Source of the DNA: Stenogyne calaminthoides
Taxonomy: Eukaryota > Streptophyta > Magnoliopsida > Lamiales > Lamiaceae
Length of the DNA stretch: 64,000 bases
Assembly: GCA_037126765.1 (NCBI GenBank)
Contig: JBBCBC010000002.1
Span: 48,302,889-48,366,888 of the forward strand
Direction of reading: 5' to 3'
A model generated the notes under the pieces. That model was given only the letters and a program-made list of their open reading frames with translations, was not told where the DNA came from and did not search any database. Below, piece by piece: positions 1 through 12,029 of the stretch. Position 1 is the stretch's first letter; each line of letters opens with the position of its first letter. A program made the position numbers and the translations under genes.

Positions 1-196
1 CAATAAAGCAACATTCAATATTATTTAATATTGTTATTTATTTTCACCAAACCCACTTTACACCATTTAATACTATTATTTCTCTTCACCAAACTCACTT
101 TACCCACTTTACACTATTTAATACTACTATCTTCTATTTTTTCTTAATTTATGTGTCTACGGTAAATGAATAATAAAAAATAGGACGGAGGGAGTA
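1..196. mobile_element. Stowaway-like MITE, right part (copy 1)
   Basis: The segment ends in GGACGGAGGGAGTA, the terminal inverted repeat of 'CTCCCTCCGTCC' type Tc1/mariner MITEs. Its interior has the same spaced CACTTTAC and ATTTAATACTAT phrases as the complete MITE in the MYB intron at 31560-31838. The left terminus is missing, cut by the window edge or lost earlier. It encodes nothing. Confidence 0.7.
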
Positions 197-2598
197 CATC
201 CTCCTATTCATATTTCACTTGATTTATTATTTAACTGTGCGAGGAATTTCTCATTCTTCCTTACCAATTTTTTTTGAGCAAAGATACGTGAGGCTTCTGA
301 CAATTTCTCGTCAGTTTTTTCCGACTGTTTTGAGGCAAAAATACAAGGGTACATACTTTTTCGTTTGGTTAGTTATTTTTTCTAAAACCAAATACATATA
401 TTATTTGGAATGAGATCATCTATTTCATAATTGGTATTTCACTTTGTATTCCATAATATGAATGGATAACACATAGAATAATAAAAAATATCCAACGAAT
501 CACATATCCTATGTCCATGTGTTAAAAATCAAGAAGGGTGAAACACCAATAAAATATGAAAAGTAAAACATGGAAATCGAACCGTATTTTAGACAAAAAA
601 AAAATATATATATATTAATGTCAACCTCTACTATTTTTAAATACCACCAAAAATAGATTTTAAATTAAGATATTCTCGTGTTTTTATAGTCACAATACAT
701 TCCGATTGCCGACGGCAACTCCAACGCATACACGATTATTCGCGCAATTTTTATGTTAATGTAAATGATTACTCTTGTTGCAACCATCCTATGAGACGAG
801 ATATTCTCCTAACAGTTGAGCACTCGATCGGGTAAGTTATAAGTCAAGGGAGACAAATCTCCCTAATATTTCTATAGAAATTTATTTTATACAGAGTTCA
901 AACCTGCATTATTGAAAAATTTATCTCCATAATACCACAGGATTTACCATTCGATTATGCACTTGCGTGTGAACTCATAATAAATTGGTTGGATTTTAAA
1001 GTAAAAGAAAAAACTGAAACATTTATAAAAATATTGGGCGACATTTTTTTAAAGAAATTATTTGAAGTGGCGTATACAATAATTTTTTAAAATGCAGAAG
1101 GTAAAAAATATAGGCATTTTAGAGGAAAATTAAGGCTTAATGTTGTAGTATTAAGCTGGAAATTAAACACCACTTAACTGCAAAACATGCGAATTTTATT
1201 TTAAGTTTTTCTTTTTTATCTGAACAGAATTCTATTGTAAGTGTAAAAAAAAAAAAAGATTTTTATCAAAGCGTTTAATAGATAACTAGTCAATTATCAA
1301 TTGAGGTTGTGAAAGCTAAAAATATTCACTCTGTCTCATTTTGTAATTTTTTTTAAGAGAAATTATTTTTATCAAGACAATTGTCATTTGCACTAATAGA
1401 AGAATTAAATATCATGGGATTAGTTTAAATATGCTTGAAATTTGTATGTTTAATTTATTTAATTTTATAAGATTTTATGCATATTTTATACTAAATTAAG
1501 TAATTGTGTTTAATTATTGAAAAATATAGTATTTTGATTATTTTATAAGAATATAAGGTTTTTTTAAAGTAAAACACATGTATATTATTTAAAGTATTAA
1601 AAAATAAATCAAGTAACAAATTGCTAGAAGAAAAATAGCCCGACCGAAGTTCAAATTCAGCAAATTTTAGGCCCAAACTTTAAGCATTTCGTGGGCATAT
1701 TCTAAAGGTAAAGTCATTAGCCCATTTACCCATAATAATGCTTTAGTATTGAAGTTGCACATGTTGACCAAAATTTGAATAAGAGAGTGTGCACTGCAGC
1801 AACAGCGATTTTATTTTCGCAACCGAGAGCAACTTATAAAAGCACGAACAGTATATAGCTTCGGAATGGGATTCACATTTCCTCAAACGCACATTTCCAT
1901 TCACTAGGTGGATTGGAGAAATGGAAGAAATAAACTTGGGTTATAAAAATGAAGAGAAAATTCAATCACAATATTATTTTCTTGATTTAAATTGATTTAT
2001 TATTTTTGTCTTTTAATTTGCACCTAGTATTCTTTGTCGATGTGATGATGGTGAATATTGAACTTATTTTTTTAGAGCTCTACAGGAGATATAGAATCTA
2101 ATGATCGAGAGCAGAAGACATAAAATGTCTAGGAATATCATCGTCCAACCAAGTAAGAGGATGAGTTGAAATTTTACTGTTTTTTGATTATTAGACTTGT
2201 GTTATTACAAATAAGAGCTACGTGATGTGTGAGTTGATATTATCAAATCCGTCTATATGTTTTTAAGTCATTCGAGTGAGGATAACTAACTTTCGAATTA
2301 TTATTATTAGACACTTGAGCTTAAATTTAGACAGTGAGAAGTGGAAGATAATTAGAAAAAGGCCTTAGTATTGGACTTGGGAACATCTTCTACAAAGGAT
2401 GTGTATCTCATTAGGCTCCCTTCATAGTTTTTTACTAGCGAGCTTTGAGTAATTAGTTTACATGAAAATCCCATCAAACATCATGTTCCAATTTTACTCT
2501 TATTTTTATTTTTGTATAATATACATTAAATGACCATTTAAATTTAAGTGCATACAATGATAAAAATGAAATATTACATTATTATATTTATTCTATTT
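197..2598. other. AT-rich flank without genes (copy 1)
   Basis: No coding region is supported; the short ORFs are AT-rich and lack motifs. A TATA-like TATAAAAG at 1835-1842 (repeated at 9035-9042 in copy 2) follows a less AT-rich stretch, but no ORF lies downstream. It may be a relic promoter. Confidence 0.5.
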
Positions 2599-3180
2599 TG
2601 TGAGAGTCAAGTGATGTAGAAGTAAATCCTGATCAGAAGTGAAATCGTCCTGAATCAAATCATCCTGAAGTAAATTAGCCTGAATGGGTTTGTTCAGAAT
2701 CAGCCTGAATTTCAGTTTTCTACTGATTTTTTGATCCTGACCCTCGGACGGATTTTCAGTTCAGGACTGAGAGTTCAGTGGAAAAACGCGCGACTACTGA
2801 AGCGGTTATTCTGTTATTTTTTTGGTTTCCGATTCTGTTAGATGGTTACTACTATAAATTGCAGGCTTCACCAATTATCTTCATAACAAGAGTGAGTGTT
2901 ATTTTTCTGGAGAGTTCATATCAATTGAGAGAAGAAAGTAGTTCTTTAGAGATTTCATAAGATAGTTTCTAAATCTCGATCGATTGAGGGTTGTAACTGT
3001 TCTGAATCGTTCATTGTTGATAGTGAAAGAGTGCTCTGATCCCGTGGATGTAGGTTTTACAACCGAACCACGTAAATCGTTGTTTGTGTTCTTGTTTTGC
3101 GATTTCAATTTCATTCGTTCTTGTGTGTTTCGTTTTATGAGCTTTGAATCTTACAACTCAAAATAATATATTGATTAACA
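2599..3180 (+). mobile_element. Copia A LTR, copy 1 (5' LTR)
   Basis: This repeat of about 582 bp starts TGTGAGAGTC and ends TTGATTAACA. It recurs at 9783-10363 and 14572-15145. It is preceded by TATTT, the same 5 bp that flanks the full element at 9783-15145. A primer-binding-like TGGCGCCGTCTGTGGGAA begins 2 nt after it, so this is a 5' LTR. The matching 3' LTR of this copy is absent. Confidence 0.85.
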
Positions 3181-3182
3181 AA

Positions 3183-3200
3183 TGGCGCCGTCTGTGGGAA
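3183..3200 (+). other. Primer binding site, copia A copy 1
   Basis: TGGCGCCGTCTGTGGGAA lies just inside the LTR end. Plant LTR elements commonly carry TGGCGCC-type sites complementary to a tRNA 3' end; I cannot assign the tRNA from sequence alone. Confidence 0.65.
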
Positions 3201-3212
3201 GCTTGAGAGAAA

Positions 3213-4994
3213 ATGGGATCACTGAAGTTTGATGTTGATAAATTCAATGGGAAGAACGACTTTGGGCTCTGGAAAATCAAGATGAAGGCCCTGCTGATTC
3301 AACAGGTTTGGCAAATGCATTGAAACCTGCTGATCAATGGCCAACAGCTTCATCCACTGGTGCAGCTACAGAACAAGCCAAGAAGACAGAAATTCTGGAG
3401 AAGGCTCACAGTGTTATAATTCTATGTCTTGGAGATAAACCTCTAAGGGAAGTTTCTAAAGAGAAAACGGCCATAGATCTGTGGAAAAGATTGGAGGATC
3501 TTTATCAAACTAAGTCTGTGTCAAACAAGCTTTACATGAAGCAGAAGCCTCTTAGTTTCAAGATGTCAGAGGAGAAGAACTTGAGTGGGAAACTTGATGA
3601 GTTCAACCGGTCTGTGGATGATCTTGAAAGTTTAGATGTGAAGCTGGATGATGATGACAAGGCTCTGATGTTATTAAACTCATTGTCTAAATCCCTAGAA
3701 AACTTCAAAGATGTCTTGATGTTTGGGAAACAAGAACAACTGAAGTTTGATGAAGTGCAATCTGCAATCAAGACCAAGTTTATGCAGATTCAAACGGACA
3801 AGAAACCTTCAAGGGATGGTGAAGGCTTAAATGTGAAATTCAAGGGTGGCAAGAAGAAATTTCAGAAGAAGAAAGATGGGAAATCCACTAAACAAGATCA
3901 GAAGGGTTCTGATTTGTGGAAAAGAGAAAGTGCTTCCATTGCCACAAAACTGGTCACCTGAAGAAGAATTGTCCAGATAAAGAAAAGAAGACACAAGAAC
4001 CTCCTAAAGTAGAAGCAGTTGTTGCTGAACAAGGCTATGAAAGTACAGAGGCCATGACTGTAAGTAACAACAAACTCTCTTATGAGTGGGTGCTTGATTC
4101 TGGCTGTTCCTTTCATACGTGTCCTATAGAGCATTGGTTTGTAGATTTGAAACTCTATGATGGAGGTCTTGTGTTATTGGGAAATGATGAAAGCTGTCAA
4201 GTTAAGGTTAGTGGATCTGTCAAAATCAGGATGTTTGATGGGAAGATAAGAATATTGACAGATGTGAAATTTGTGCCTGATCTCAAGAGAAATCTGATTT
4301 CACTAGGCTCACTTAATGCACCTGGGTATGATTTCAACACAAATAGAGGTTTCATACAAGTCACTAAGTCTAACAGAGTAGTGATGAAGGGAGAAAAAGC
4401 AAATGGACTATATACTCTAGTAGGGGAAACTGTTGCTGGTGTCTCAGATGCAACTGCTAGTAAAGATATTACTACTTTGTGGCATAAGAGACTTGCTCAC
4501 ATTGGTGAAAAGGGCATGCAAGAGTTGACAAAGAAAGGTGTGTTTTCTGGAAATAGTCTATCAAAGTTGGAGTTATGTGAACAGTGTGTATTTGGGAAGT
4601 CAAAGAAGAAATCATTTCCAAAAGGCATGCATTCCACTACTGAGAAGTTTGATTATGTTCACTCTGATATTTGGGGACCATCTAGAGTAGAAACTCATGG
4701 TGGAGGCATATACTTTATGACCATTATTGATGATTTTTCAAGAAAGGTCTGGGTGTTCATTTTGAAGCTAAAAAGTGATGCATTTGGAAAGTTTAAGGAA
4801 TGACTTGCTGAGTATTAAAATAAGCTTGGGAAGAAGCTTAAACACTTAAGAACAGACAATGGCCTAGAGTATCTCTCTGAAGAGTTTCAGATTTTCTGCA
4901 GAGAGAAAGGGATCACAAGGCACATAACAGTTCCCTTGAATCCCCAACAAAATGGAGTTGCTGAGAGGATGAATAGAATACTACTTGAGAGAGT
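3213..4994 (+). pseudogene. Copia A gag-pol remnant (gag, protease, integrase start), copy 1
   Basis: This is the N-terminal half of a Ty1/copia polyprotein, closest in style to the Tnt1/Tork group. Order: gag from the ATG at 3213; a CCHC zinc knuckle at 3931-3972 (CFHCHKTGHLKKNC); the protease motif DSG at 4096; a GAG-pre-integrase segment with an LWHKRLAHIG motif near 4477; and the start of the integrase core. It is broken by a 1-nt deletion near 3306 (copy 2 reads CAACACGG, this copy CAACAGG), a frame change near 3930, a TGA at 4801 where copy 2 has TGG, and a TAA shortly after. An LTR of another copia family (4995 onward) cuts it off. Reverse transcriptase and RNase H are missing. It cannot encode a functional protein. 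Confidence 0.9.
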
Positions 4995-6690
4995 TGTTGG
5001 GATTATACTGAAAAGTATGCTATTTACTTTGTATAATCGAAACTGAATTTTCAGACTTATTTACTGAAATAAATTATTTATCACTGATGCTTTAAATATG
5101 ATTGAATGTTACATATATTTACTGCATAACTGTTCAATAATTTGTACGTGTTACATTGTAGTTAATTTAGTGATACTAGATCACAGAAAATTAAATTAAC
5201 AGTCCTTTGTAACTAAAAGTACGCCATTCACGACCTAGATGGAAATGAACAACCCATCGCGAAAGGTTGAGGTGTAAAGCTCAGATTGATTTGTCTTGAC
5301 CAAGAGATTACACTAGTGCATGACTGATGCACTGAATAAGACCTACAGGAGGATAAATTCTTCAGAACTGAACAAGGAAGAATTAGACCTCAGTGGTTCG
5401 TTGTTTCTTAATCTTCGTCTCTTAAATAGAATCACGTGGGATTGGTAACTATTGCTTTGACTTATCATGGGTAGCGAATCAAAGAGATTCAATACTTTTT
5501 ATCTTTGGCAATATTATTAGTCACATGTGATTGCTAAGATTTAATATAAAGAATCGTGTGCAAGTACTCTTGTTTGATTTGCCCCCTTGGGAGGTTCATA
5601 AGCTTTATCATACCAAATCTTGCAAGTGGAATTAGTTTCCGGTATGGATAATAATGTTGAACCGTTCCTTGACAAAGGATAAAAGATATTAATTAACGGA
5701 AAACTATTTCAGTGGCTTGAATTAATTAATGGGCTAGATAATCTTAAACACGGGAAAAAATGACCGGAGCCATATTGACTGTAATATGGGTTAAGATGGA
5801 TAGTGCAATATTAATTATGTAGTGGGATTAATTAATATTTATGGGCTTGAATTATATTGTGGCTCAATATTAGATATTCAAGATCTTAATTCTCCTAAAG
5901 GCCCCCTGAGTAGCCCAACAAATAGTCCAATAACTGAAAAAAGTGATTAAATAAAATAAATATTGTTGTTTTTTTTCCTCTAAATTTTCGAAAATTATGA
6001 ATAAGTTGGGAGAAAGATTTTCTTTGAATTTTGTTATGGAATGAAGATATGTATTCTTGGAATACAAGATTATCTCATTAAATTCAAGAAATCTTCCACT
6101 TGGTTATTTCATAAGAGAATTTTGAAATTTTGAAATATAGTGGGCAAGAAAGATTTTCTTGATTTTCTTGAAAATATATTATGGAAGATATGTATTTCTT
6201 GAAATACAAGAATATCTCATAAGTTCAAGAAGATCCAAATTTTGGATTCTTGCATCATTAATTTTCGAAAAATCCATAATTAGAGGAGGTGGTAATATTT
6301 TAATTATGGGAAAAAGAATATAGGAGATATATTCAAGATTTCTTGGTGATCAAGAAAAGTCTTTTCTCACATTGGTTTTCTACTGAAAAAATCGACCACC
6401 TCTCTCCTATAAATAGGGATGATTCTTTTTCATTCCCAAGATCAAATGTCTTTGGAAGAATTAGCAAATCCACATAAGTTGTGCAACAAAGTTTTTATTT
6501 TTTTTTTTGTTAATTGTTCGACAAGTGTCTTCCACCGGATAGTTGAAGCAAAATTTAGGGAATCTTGGGAAGTCCTTTTTGGTTAGTCCGTCCAACCGAA
6601 TTCATTTTCGCCATCCCGAGAAATGCGTTCAAAAAACCAAAGATTCGCGTCGTAAGTTTTTTCGTTTATTATGTCGTTATATGTTGTTTT
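4995..6690 (+). mobile_element. Copia B-family LTR, 3'-truncated, inside copia A copy 1
   Basis: The sequence starts TGTTGGGATTATACTG and matches the 1.85-kb LTRs at 35054-36903, 38727-40576 and 44345-46193, up to about 6690. It has the same promoter-like CTATAAATAGGG (TATA at 6408-6415). The last 130 bp or so, which should end in CCCCAACA, are missing, so the element is truncated on the right. No internal region follows. It interrupts the copia A integrase. Confidence 0.85.
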
Positions 6691-7196
6691 CAGACGATGT
6701 ATTGTAGTATATGATAAATGTGGGTCGGCGGTATGGGGAAAAATGAATAGACAGACGACTCCAAAAAAGTTGGGGTCCTGAAGAAGCTATGCTCCTATAT
6801 CTCCTTTCACATCAGTATTCACTCTTGATGATTAATTTTGCCTCTGAATTTCCATGTGAAAGATTTCCTGAGGGTGACATACTGTCCTTGGTGTTTTCCT
6901 AAATTAATTTGCCAACCTATTTTTGCTATTTCATTGATCAAAATCGTGAATTCAATTATGTGCGGCCCTTTGGTGGCGTATAGCTAAGTGGTAAAAATTT
7001 TGGTGACGTGGGGAGGAATTCATGAAGATATAAGTTCAAAACTATTAGAATATTATGGAGTTTTCCTTTATGAGAAGTTAATTTTGTTGGTTCTCTTTGC
7101 GTGTATTCAAATTCAAATCTCGCCCCCGATTTTGATTTACATTATCCTTTATAAATAGTCGTCTAATTTTGTTTATTCATTTAGAATAAAATGATA
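6691..7196. other. Unassigned spacer between the two copia A copies
   Basis: No match elsewhere in the window and no coding potential. It starts where the truncated LTR homology stops and ends where duplicated block 2 begins. A weak tRNA-like SINE head lies at 6972-7140. Confidence 0.5.
6972..7140 (+). mobile_element. Possible tRNA-derived SINE remnant
   Basis: TAGCTAAGTGGT at 6981-6992 fits a pol III box A. GTTCAAAACT at 7034-7043 is a degenerate box B about 42 nt downstream. I see no clear tail or target duplication, so this is a weak call. Confidence 0.35.
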
Positions 7197-7389
7197 AAAA
7201 AGAACATTCAATATTATTTAATATTGTTATTTATTTTCACCAAACCCACTTTACACCATTTAATACTATTATTTCTTTTCACCAAACTCACTTTACCCAC
7301 TTTACACTATTTAATACTATTATCTCCTGTTTTTTCTTAATTTCCGTGTCTATGGTAAATGAATAATAAAAAATAGGACGGAGAGAGTA
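7197..7389. mobile_element. Stowaway-like MITE remnant (copy 2)
   Basis: Counterpart of 1-196. It ends GGACGGAGAGAGTA at 7376-7389. The left inverted repeat is missing here too, so the MITE was already truncated, or sits at the edge of the duplicated block. Confidence 0.7.
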
Positions 7390-9782
7390 CATCCTCCTAT
7401 TCATATTTCACTTGATTTATTATTCAACTGTGCGAGGAATTTCTCATTTCTTCCTTAACAATTTTTTTGAGCAAAGATGCGTGGGGCTTCTGACAATTTC
7501 TCGTCAGTTTTTTTCGACTGTTGTGGCAAAATTACAAGGGTACATACTTTTTCTTTTGGTTAGTTATTTTTTCTAAAACCAAATACATATATTATTTGGA
7601 ATGAGATCATTTATTTCATAATTGGTATTCCACTCCGTATTCCATAATATGAATGGATAACACATGGAATAATAAAAAATATCCAACGAATCACCATATC
7701 CTGTGTCCATGTGTTAAAAATCAAGAAGGATGAAACACCAATAAAATATGAAAAGTAAAACATGGAAATTGAATCGTATTTTAGACAAAAAAAATATATA
7801 TTAATGTCAACCTCTACTATTTTTAAATAACACCAAAAATAGATTTTAAATTAAGATATTCTTGTGTTTTTATAGTCACAATACATTCCGATTTTTTTAT
7901 TCGCGCAATTTTTATGTTAATGTAAATGATTACTCTTGTTGTAACCATCCTATGAGACGAGATATTCTCCTAACAGTTGAGCACTCGATCGGGTAAGTTA
8001 TAAGTCAAGGGAGACAAATCTCCCTAATATTTCTATAGAAATTTATTTTATACAGAGTTCAAACCTGCATTATTGAAAAATTTATCTCCATAATACCACA
8101 GGATTTACCATTCGACTATGCACTTGCGTGTGAACTCATAATAAATTGGTTGGATTTTAAAGTAAAAGAAAAAACTGAAACATTTATAAAAATATTGGGC
8201 GACATTTTTTTAAAGAAATTATTTGAAGTGGCGTATACAATAATTTTTTAAAATGCAGAAGGTAAAAAATATAGGCATTTTAGAGGAAAATTAAGGCTTA
8301 ATGTTGTAGTATTAAGCTGGAAATTAAACACCACTTAACTGCAAAACATGCGAATTTTATTTTAAGTTTTTCTTTTTTATCTGAACAGAATTCTATTGTA
8401 AGTGTAAAAAAAAAAAAGATTTTTATCAAAGCGTTTAATAGATAACTAGTCAATTATCAATTGAGGTTGTGAAAGCTAAAAATATTCACTCTGTCTCATT
8501 TTGTAATTTTTTTTAAGAGAAATTATTTTTATCAAAACAATTGTCATTTGCACTAATAGAAGAATTAAATATCATGGGATTAGTTTAAATTTGCTTGAAA
8601 TTTGTATGTTTAATTTATTTAATTTTATAAGATTTTATTCATATTTTATACTAAATTAAGTAATTGTGTTTAATTATTGAAAAATATAGTATTTTGTTTA
8701 TTTTATAAGAATATAAGGTTTTTTTAAAGCAAAACACATGTATATTATTTAAAGTATTAAAAAATAAATCAAGTAACAAATTGCGAGAAGAAAAATAGCC
8801 CGACCGAAGTTCAAATTCAGCAAATTTTAGGCCCAAACTTTAAGCATTTCGTGGGCATATTCTAAAGGTAAAGTCATTAGCCCATTTACCCATAATAATG
8901 TTTTAGTATCGAAGTTGCACATGTTGACCAAAATTTGAATAAGAGAGTGTGCACTGCAGCAACAGTTCACCTAAAAGTTGCTACTTCCTTGAGAAATAAT
9001 TTCAGCGATTTTATTTTCGCAACCGAGAGCAACTTATAAAAGCACGAACAGTATATAGCTTCGGAATGGGATTCACATTTCCTCAAACGCACATTTCCAT
9101 TCACTAGGTGGATTGGAGAAAGGGAAGAAATAAACTTGGGTTATAAAAATGAAGAGAAGATTCAATCACAATATTATTTTCTTGATTTAAATTGATTTAT
9201 TATTTTTGTCTTTTAATTTGCACCTAGTATTCTTTGTCGATGTGATGATGGTGAATATTGAACTTTTTTTTTTTTTAGAGTTCTACAGGAGATATAGAAT
9301 CTAATGATCGAGAGCAGAAGACATAAAATGTCTAGCAATATCATCGTCCAACCAAGTAAGAGAATGAATTGAAATTTTACTGTGTTATTACAAGTAAGAG
9401 CTACGTGATGTGTGAGTTGAAATTATCAAACGCGTCTATATGTTTTTAAGTCATTCGAGGGAGGATAACTAACTTTCGAACTATTATTATTAGACACTTG
9501 AGCTTAAATTTAGGCATTGAAAAGTGGAAGATAATTAGAAAAAGGTCTTAGTTTTGGACTTGGGAACATCTTCTACAAAGGATGTAGTATCTCATTAGGC
9601 TCCCTTCATAGTTTTTTACTAGCGAGCTTTGAGTAATTAGTTTACATGAAAATCCCATCAAACATCATGTTCCAATTTTACTCTTATTTTTATTTTTGTA
9701 TAATGTACATTAAATGACCATTTAAATTTAAGTGCATACAATGATAAAAATGAAATATTACATTATTATATTTATTATATTT
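7390..9782. other. AT-rich flank without genes (copy 2)
   Basis: Duplicate of 197-2598, again without a supported gene. Compared with copy 1 it has an extra stretch of about 40 bp at 8967-9005 bounded by CAG on both sides, and a shorter version of the stretch at 709-745. Confidence 0.5.
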
Positions 9783-10363
9783 TGTGAGAGTCAAGTGATG
9801 ATGTAGAAGTAAATCCTGATCAGAAGTGAAATCGTCCTGAATCAAATCATCCTGAAGTAAATTAGCCTGAATGGGTGTGTTCAGAATCAGCCTGAATTTC
9901 AGTTTTCTACTGATTTTTTGATCCTGACCCTCAGACGGATTTTCAGTTCAGGACTGAGAGTTCAGTGGAAAAACGCGCGACTACTGAAGCGGTTATTTTG
10001 TTATTTTTTTGGTTTCCGATTCTGTTAGATGGTTACTACTATAAATTGCAGGTTTCACCAATTATCTTCATAACAAGAGAGAGTGTTATTTTTCTGGAGA
10101 GTTCATATCAATTGAGAGAAGAAAGTAGTTCTTTAGAGATTTCATAAGATCGTATCTAAATCTCGATCGATTGAGGGTTGTAACTGTTCTGAATCGTTCA
10201 TTGTTGATAGTGAAAGAGTGCTCTGATCCCGTGGATGTAGGTTTTACAACGAACCACGTAAATCGTTGTTTGTGTTCTTGTTTTGTGATTTCGATTTCAT
10301 TCGTTCTTGTGTGTTCGTTTTCTGAGCTTTGAATCTTACAACTCAATTCGATATTGATTAACA
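9783..10363 (+). repeat. Copia A 5' LTR
   Basis: Starts TGTGAGAGTC and ends TTGATTAACA. Nearly identical to the LTR at 2599-3180. It differs from its own 3' LTR mainly in one sub-region (see finding on CAG/CTG sites). Confidence 0.9.
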
Positions 10364-10365
10364 AG

Positions 10366-10383
10366 TGGCGCCGTCTGTGGGAA
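10366..10383 (+). other. Primer binding site, copia A
   Basis: TGGCGCCGTCTGTGGGAA, 2 nt after the 5' LTR. Confidence 0.65.
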
Positions 10384-10395
10384 GCTTGAGAGAAA

Positions 10396-10584
10396 ATGGG
10401 ATCACTGAAGTTTGATGTTGATAAATTCAATGGGAAGAACGACTTTGGGCTCTGGAAAATCAAGATGAAGGCCCTGCTGATTCAACACGGTTTGGCAAAT
10501 GCATTGAAACCTGCTGATCAATGGCCAGCAGCTTCATCCACTGGTGTAGCTACAGAACAAGCCAAGAAGACGGAAATTCTGGAG
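10396..10584 (+). pseudogene. Copia A gag, N-terminal fragment (copy 2)
   Basis: The ATG at 10396 opens a copia gag with the FDVDKFNGKNDFGLWKIKM motif. It is intact for about 63 codons, then enters unrelated sequence and stops soon after. Here the frame is open where copy 1 has a 1-nt deletion. The zinc knuckle and protease that should follow are gone. Confidence 0.85.
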
Positions 10585-12026
10585 CTAATTTACAGATAAC
10601 AAGTTGAGGGGGAACGAAAGAATAAATTGAGGGGGAACTCACGTAAATCGAAGAAGATGATCGAGATCGACGAGAACTGCAGCGAGGTGATCAAGATCGA
10701 CGAAAGTGAGATGAGTTTAGGAGTTAAGCGATAAGTTCGAAAGCAAAATCGGATGTGAAGAAAAGCTAAAGTCGAAGAAATCAGAAGAAGGTTGCGATCG
10801 GAAGATGAAGCGGATGAGACCGATCAAGATCGGGCGTGATCGAGATCGGATATGATAATCTGAGATGCTAACCCGATGTCTTGACCGATCTTTATCTGAG
10901 ATGTTGATCTGAAGAAGTTGATTCGATCGATCGAGCCGATCAGATCGCAAGAAGAAATCGATAGCCCGAGTCAAGTGACCCGAGGTTCAAGAAGTAAATG
11001 TGACTGAGGGTCGGGATGTCAATTCGTAAGAGTTGAACTCAGTGAGCTTCGAGTGTCAAGATGCCCGACGTATAAAGGTCCTCTCAAGAAAAAGTCTCGC
11101 CGAATCAAGAAACCCGAGACTCAGAGAAATCAAGAAATCAAGACTCGGTGATGTCATCGATGACCTTTGAAGGCTCAGATAACTCAAGGCTCGATAGAAT
11201 CAAGATCCCGAGACTCTAAGAAATCGAAGAATATAGCCGATAGATTCAAAGAAACGTGGACCAATGAGAGGAAGACAACAGTTCGAAAAAAAAAAGATGC
11301 AAAAGTTGATTGAATAGTATGGATTTGAATGTGACTCCATCCAACGGTAACATTCAAATCCACACTATAAATACAAGTTCTTCCTTCATTATTCGAAAAT
11401 AAGTGGAAGTGTGTGAAATGCATGAAAACACCATTGAAGCTACGGCCAAATCATCTAGCATTTCCACCATAGAAACGAGCAAGAAATACGCGCATATATT
11501 CAAGAGTGTTCTACCCTAGATCTAAGCACAAATGTAATATCCTAAGCTTAGAGAGATTTTCCCATCCTTAGCATTGAGGCTAAACAAATGTAAGGGAAAA
11601 TCTCAACCTAGTTGGAAACCAAACAAACCTTACCCAAATCAGTTTGGTAGGATAAGTTTGTAGGTTGAGTGAGAACTCGGTAAACATCTAGCAGGGAGAT
11701 AAGTCCTGTTTGAGTGTGAACTCGGTAAACATCTGTTGGGTGTTGGACTAACACGTTAAACTAAGTCCAGTCAGTTAAGTCGGTTAAGTTGGTGCCCCTT
11801 GTGATAGGGAAGAGTGGATGTAAGAGTTGGACTCTGAACCACTATAAAATCGTGTGTTCTTTACTGTTTTATGTTCATACTTGCCATATGCATTTGATTA
11901 TAAGCAAAACACAACACACATGGTTTAAAAAGCGAAAAATTGGAATCACTCTGCCCTCACCCCTGTTTTTATATGCACTACATGTTTCTTCCGCGCACAT
12001 GGGTTTTCCTAAATTCGGGACCAACA
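10585..12026 (+). mobile_element. LTR-like remnant of another retroelement inside copia A
   Basis: This foreign block replaces about 1.3 kb of copia A. It opens with two polypurine-tract-like repeats (TTGAGGGGGAAC near 10608 and 10633), has a promoter-like CACTATAAATAC (TATA at 11366-11373), and ends CCAACA at 12026, as LTRs commonly do. I read it as the last bases of an internal region plus a 3' LTR; the 5' part was lost together with copia A gag and protease. The left LTR edge is unclear because no TG start is seen after the purine tracts. Confidence 0.55.
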
Positions 12027-12029
12027 GAG

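Larger units (their letters stand above)
1..3400. repeat. Long duplicated block, copy 1
   Basis: From about position 11 to 3400 the sequence matches 7204-10584 almost base for base, at an offset of about 7.16-7.19 kb. The block holds a MITE remnant, 2.4 kb of AT-rich flank, a copia LTR and the start of gag. Both copies have the same flank-LTR junction with TATTT before the LTR, so the duplication happened after the copia insertion. Copy-specific indels are visible: copy 1 has extra bases near 709-735 and lacks about 40 bp present at 8967-9005. Confidence 0.9.
7204..10584. repeat. Long duplicated block, copy 2
   Basis: Matches 11-3400. Colinearity stops at 10584, inside gag, where foreign LTR sequence begins. 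It resumes for the integrase at about 12030 (matching 4704-4990 of copy 1). Confidence 0.9.

Noticed and set aside
820..985. SINE in the duplicated flank (and 7980-8145)
   Set aside because: A box-B-like GAGTTCAAACCTGC exists, but box A, tail and target duplication are not recognisable.
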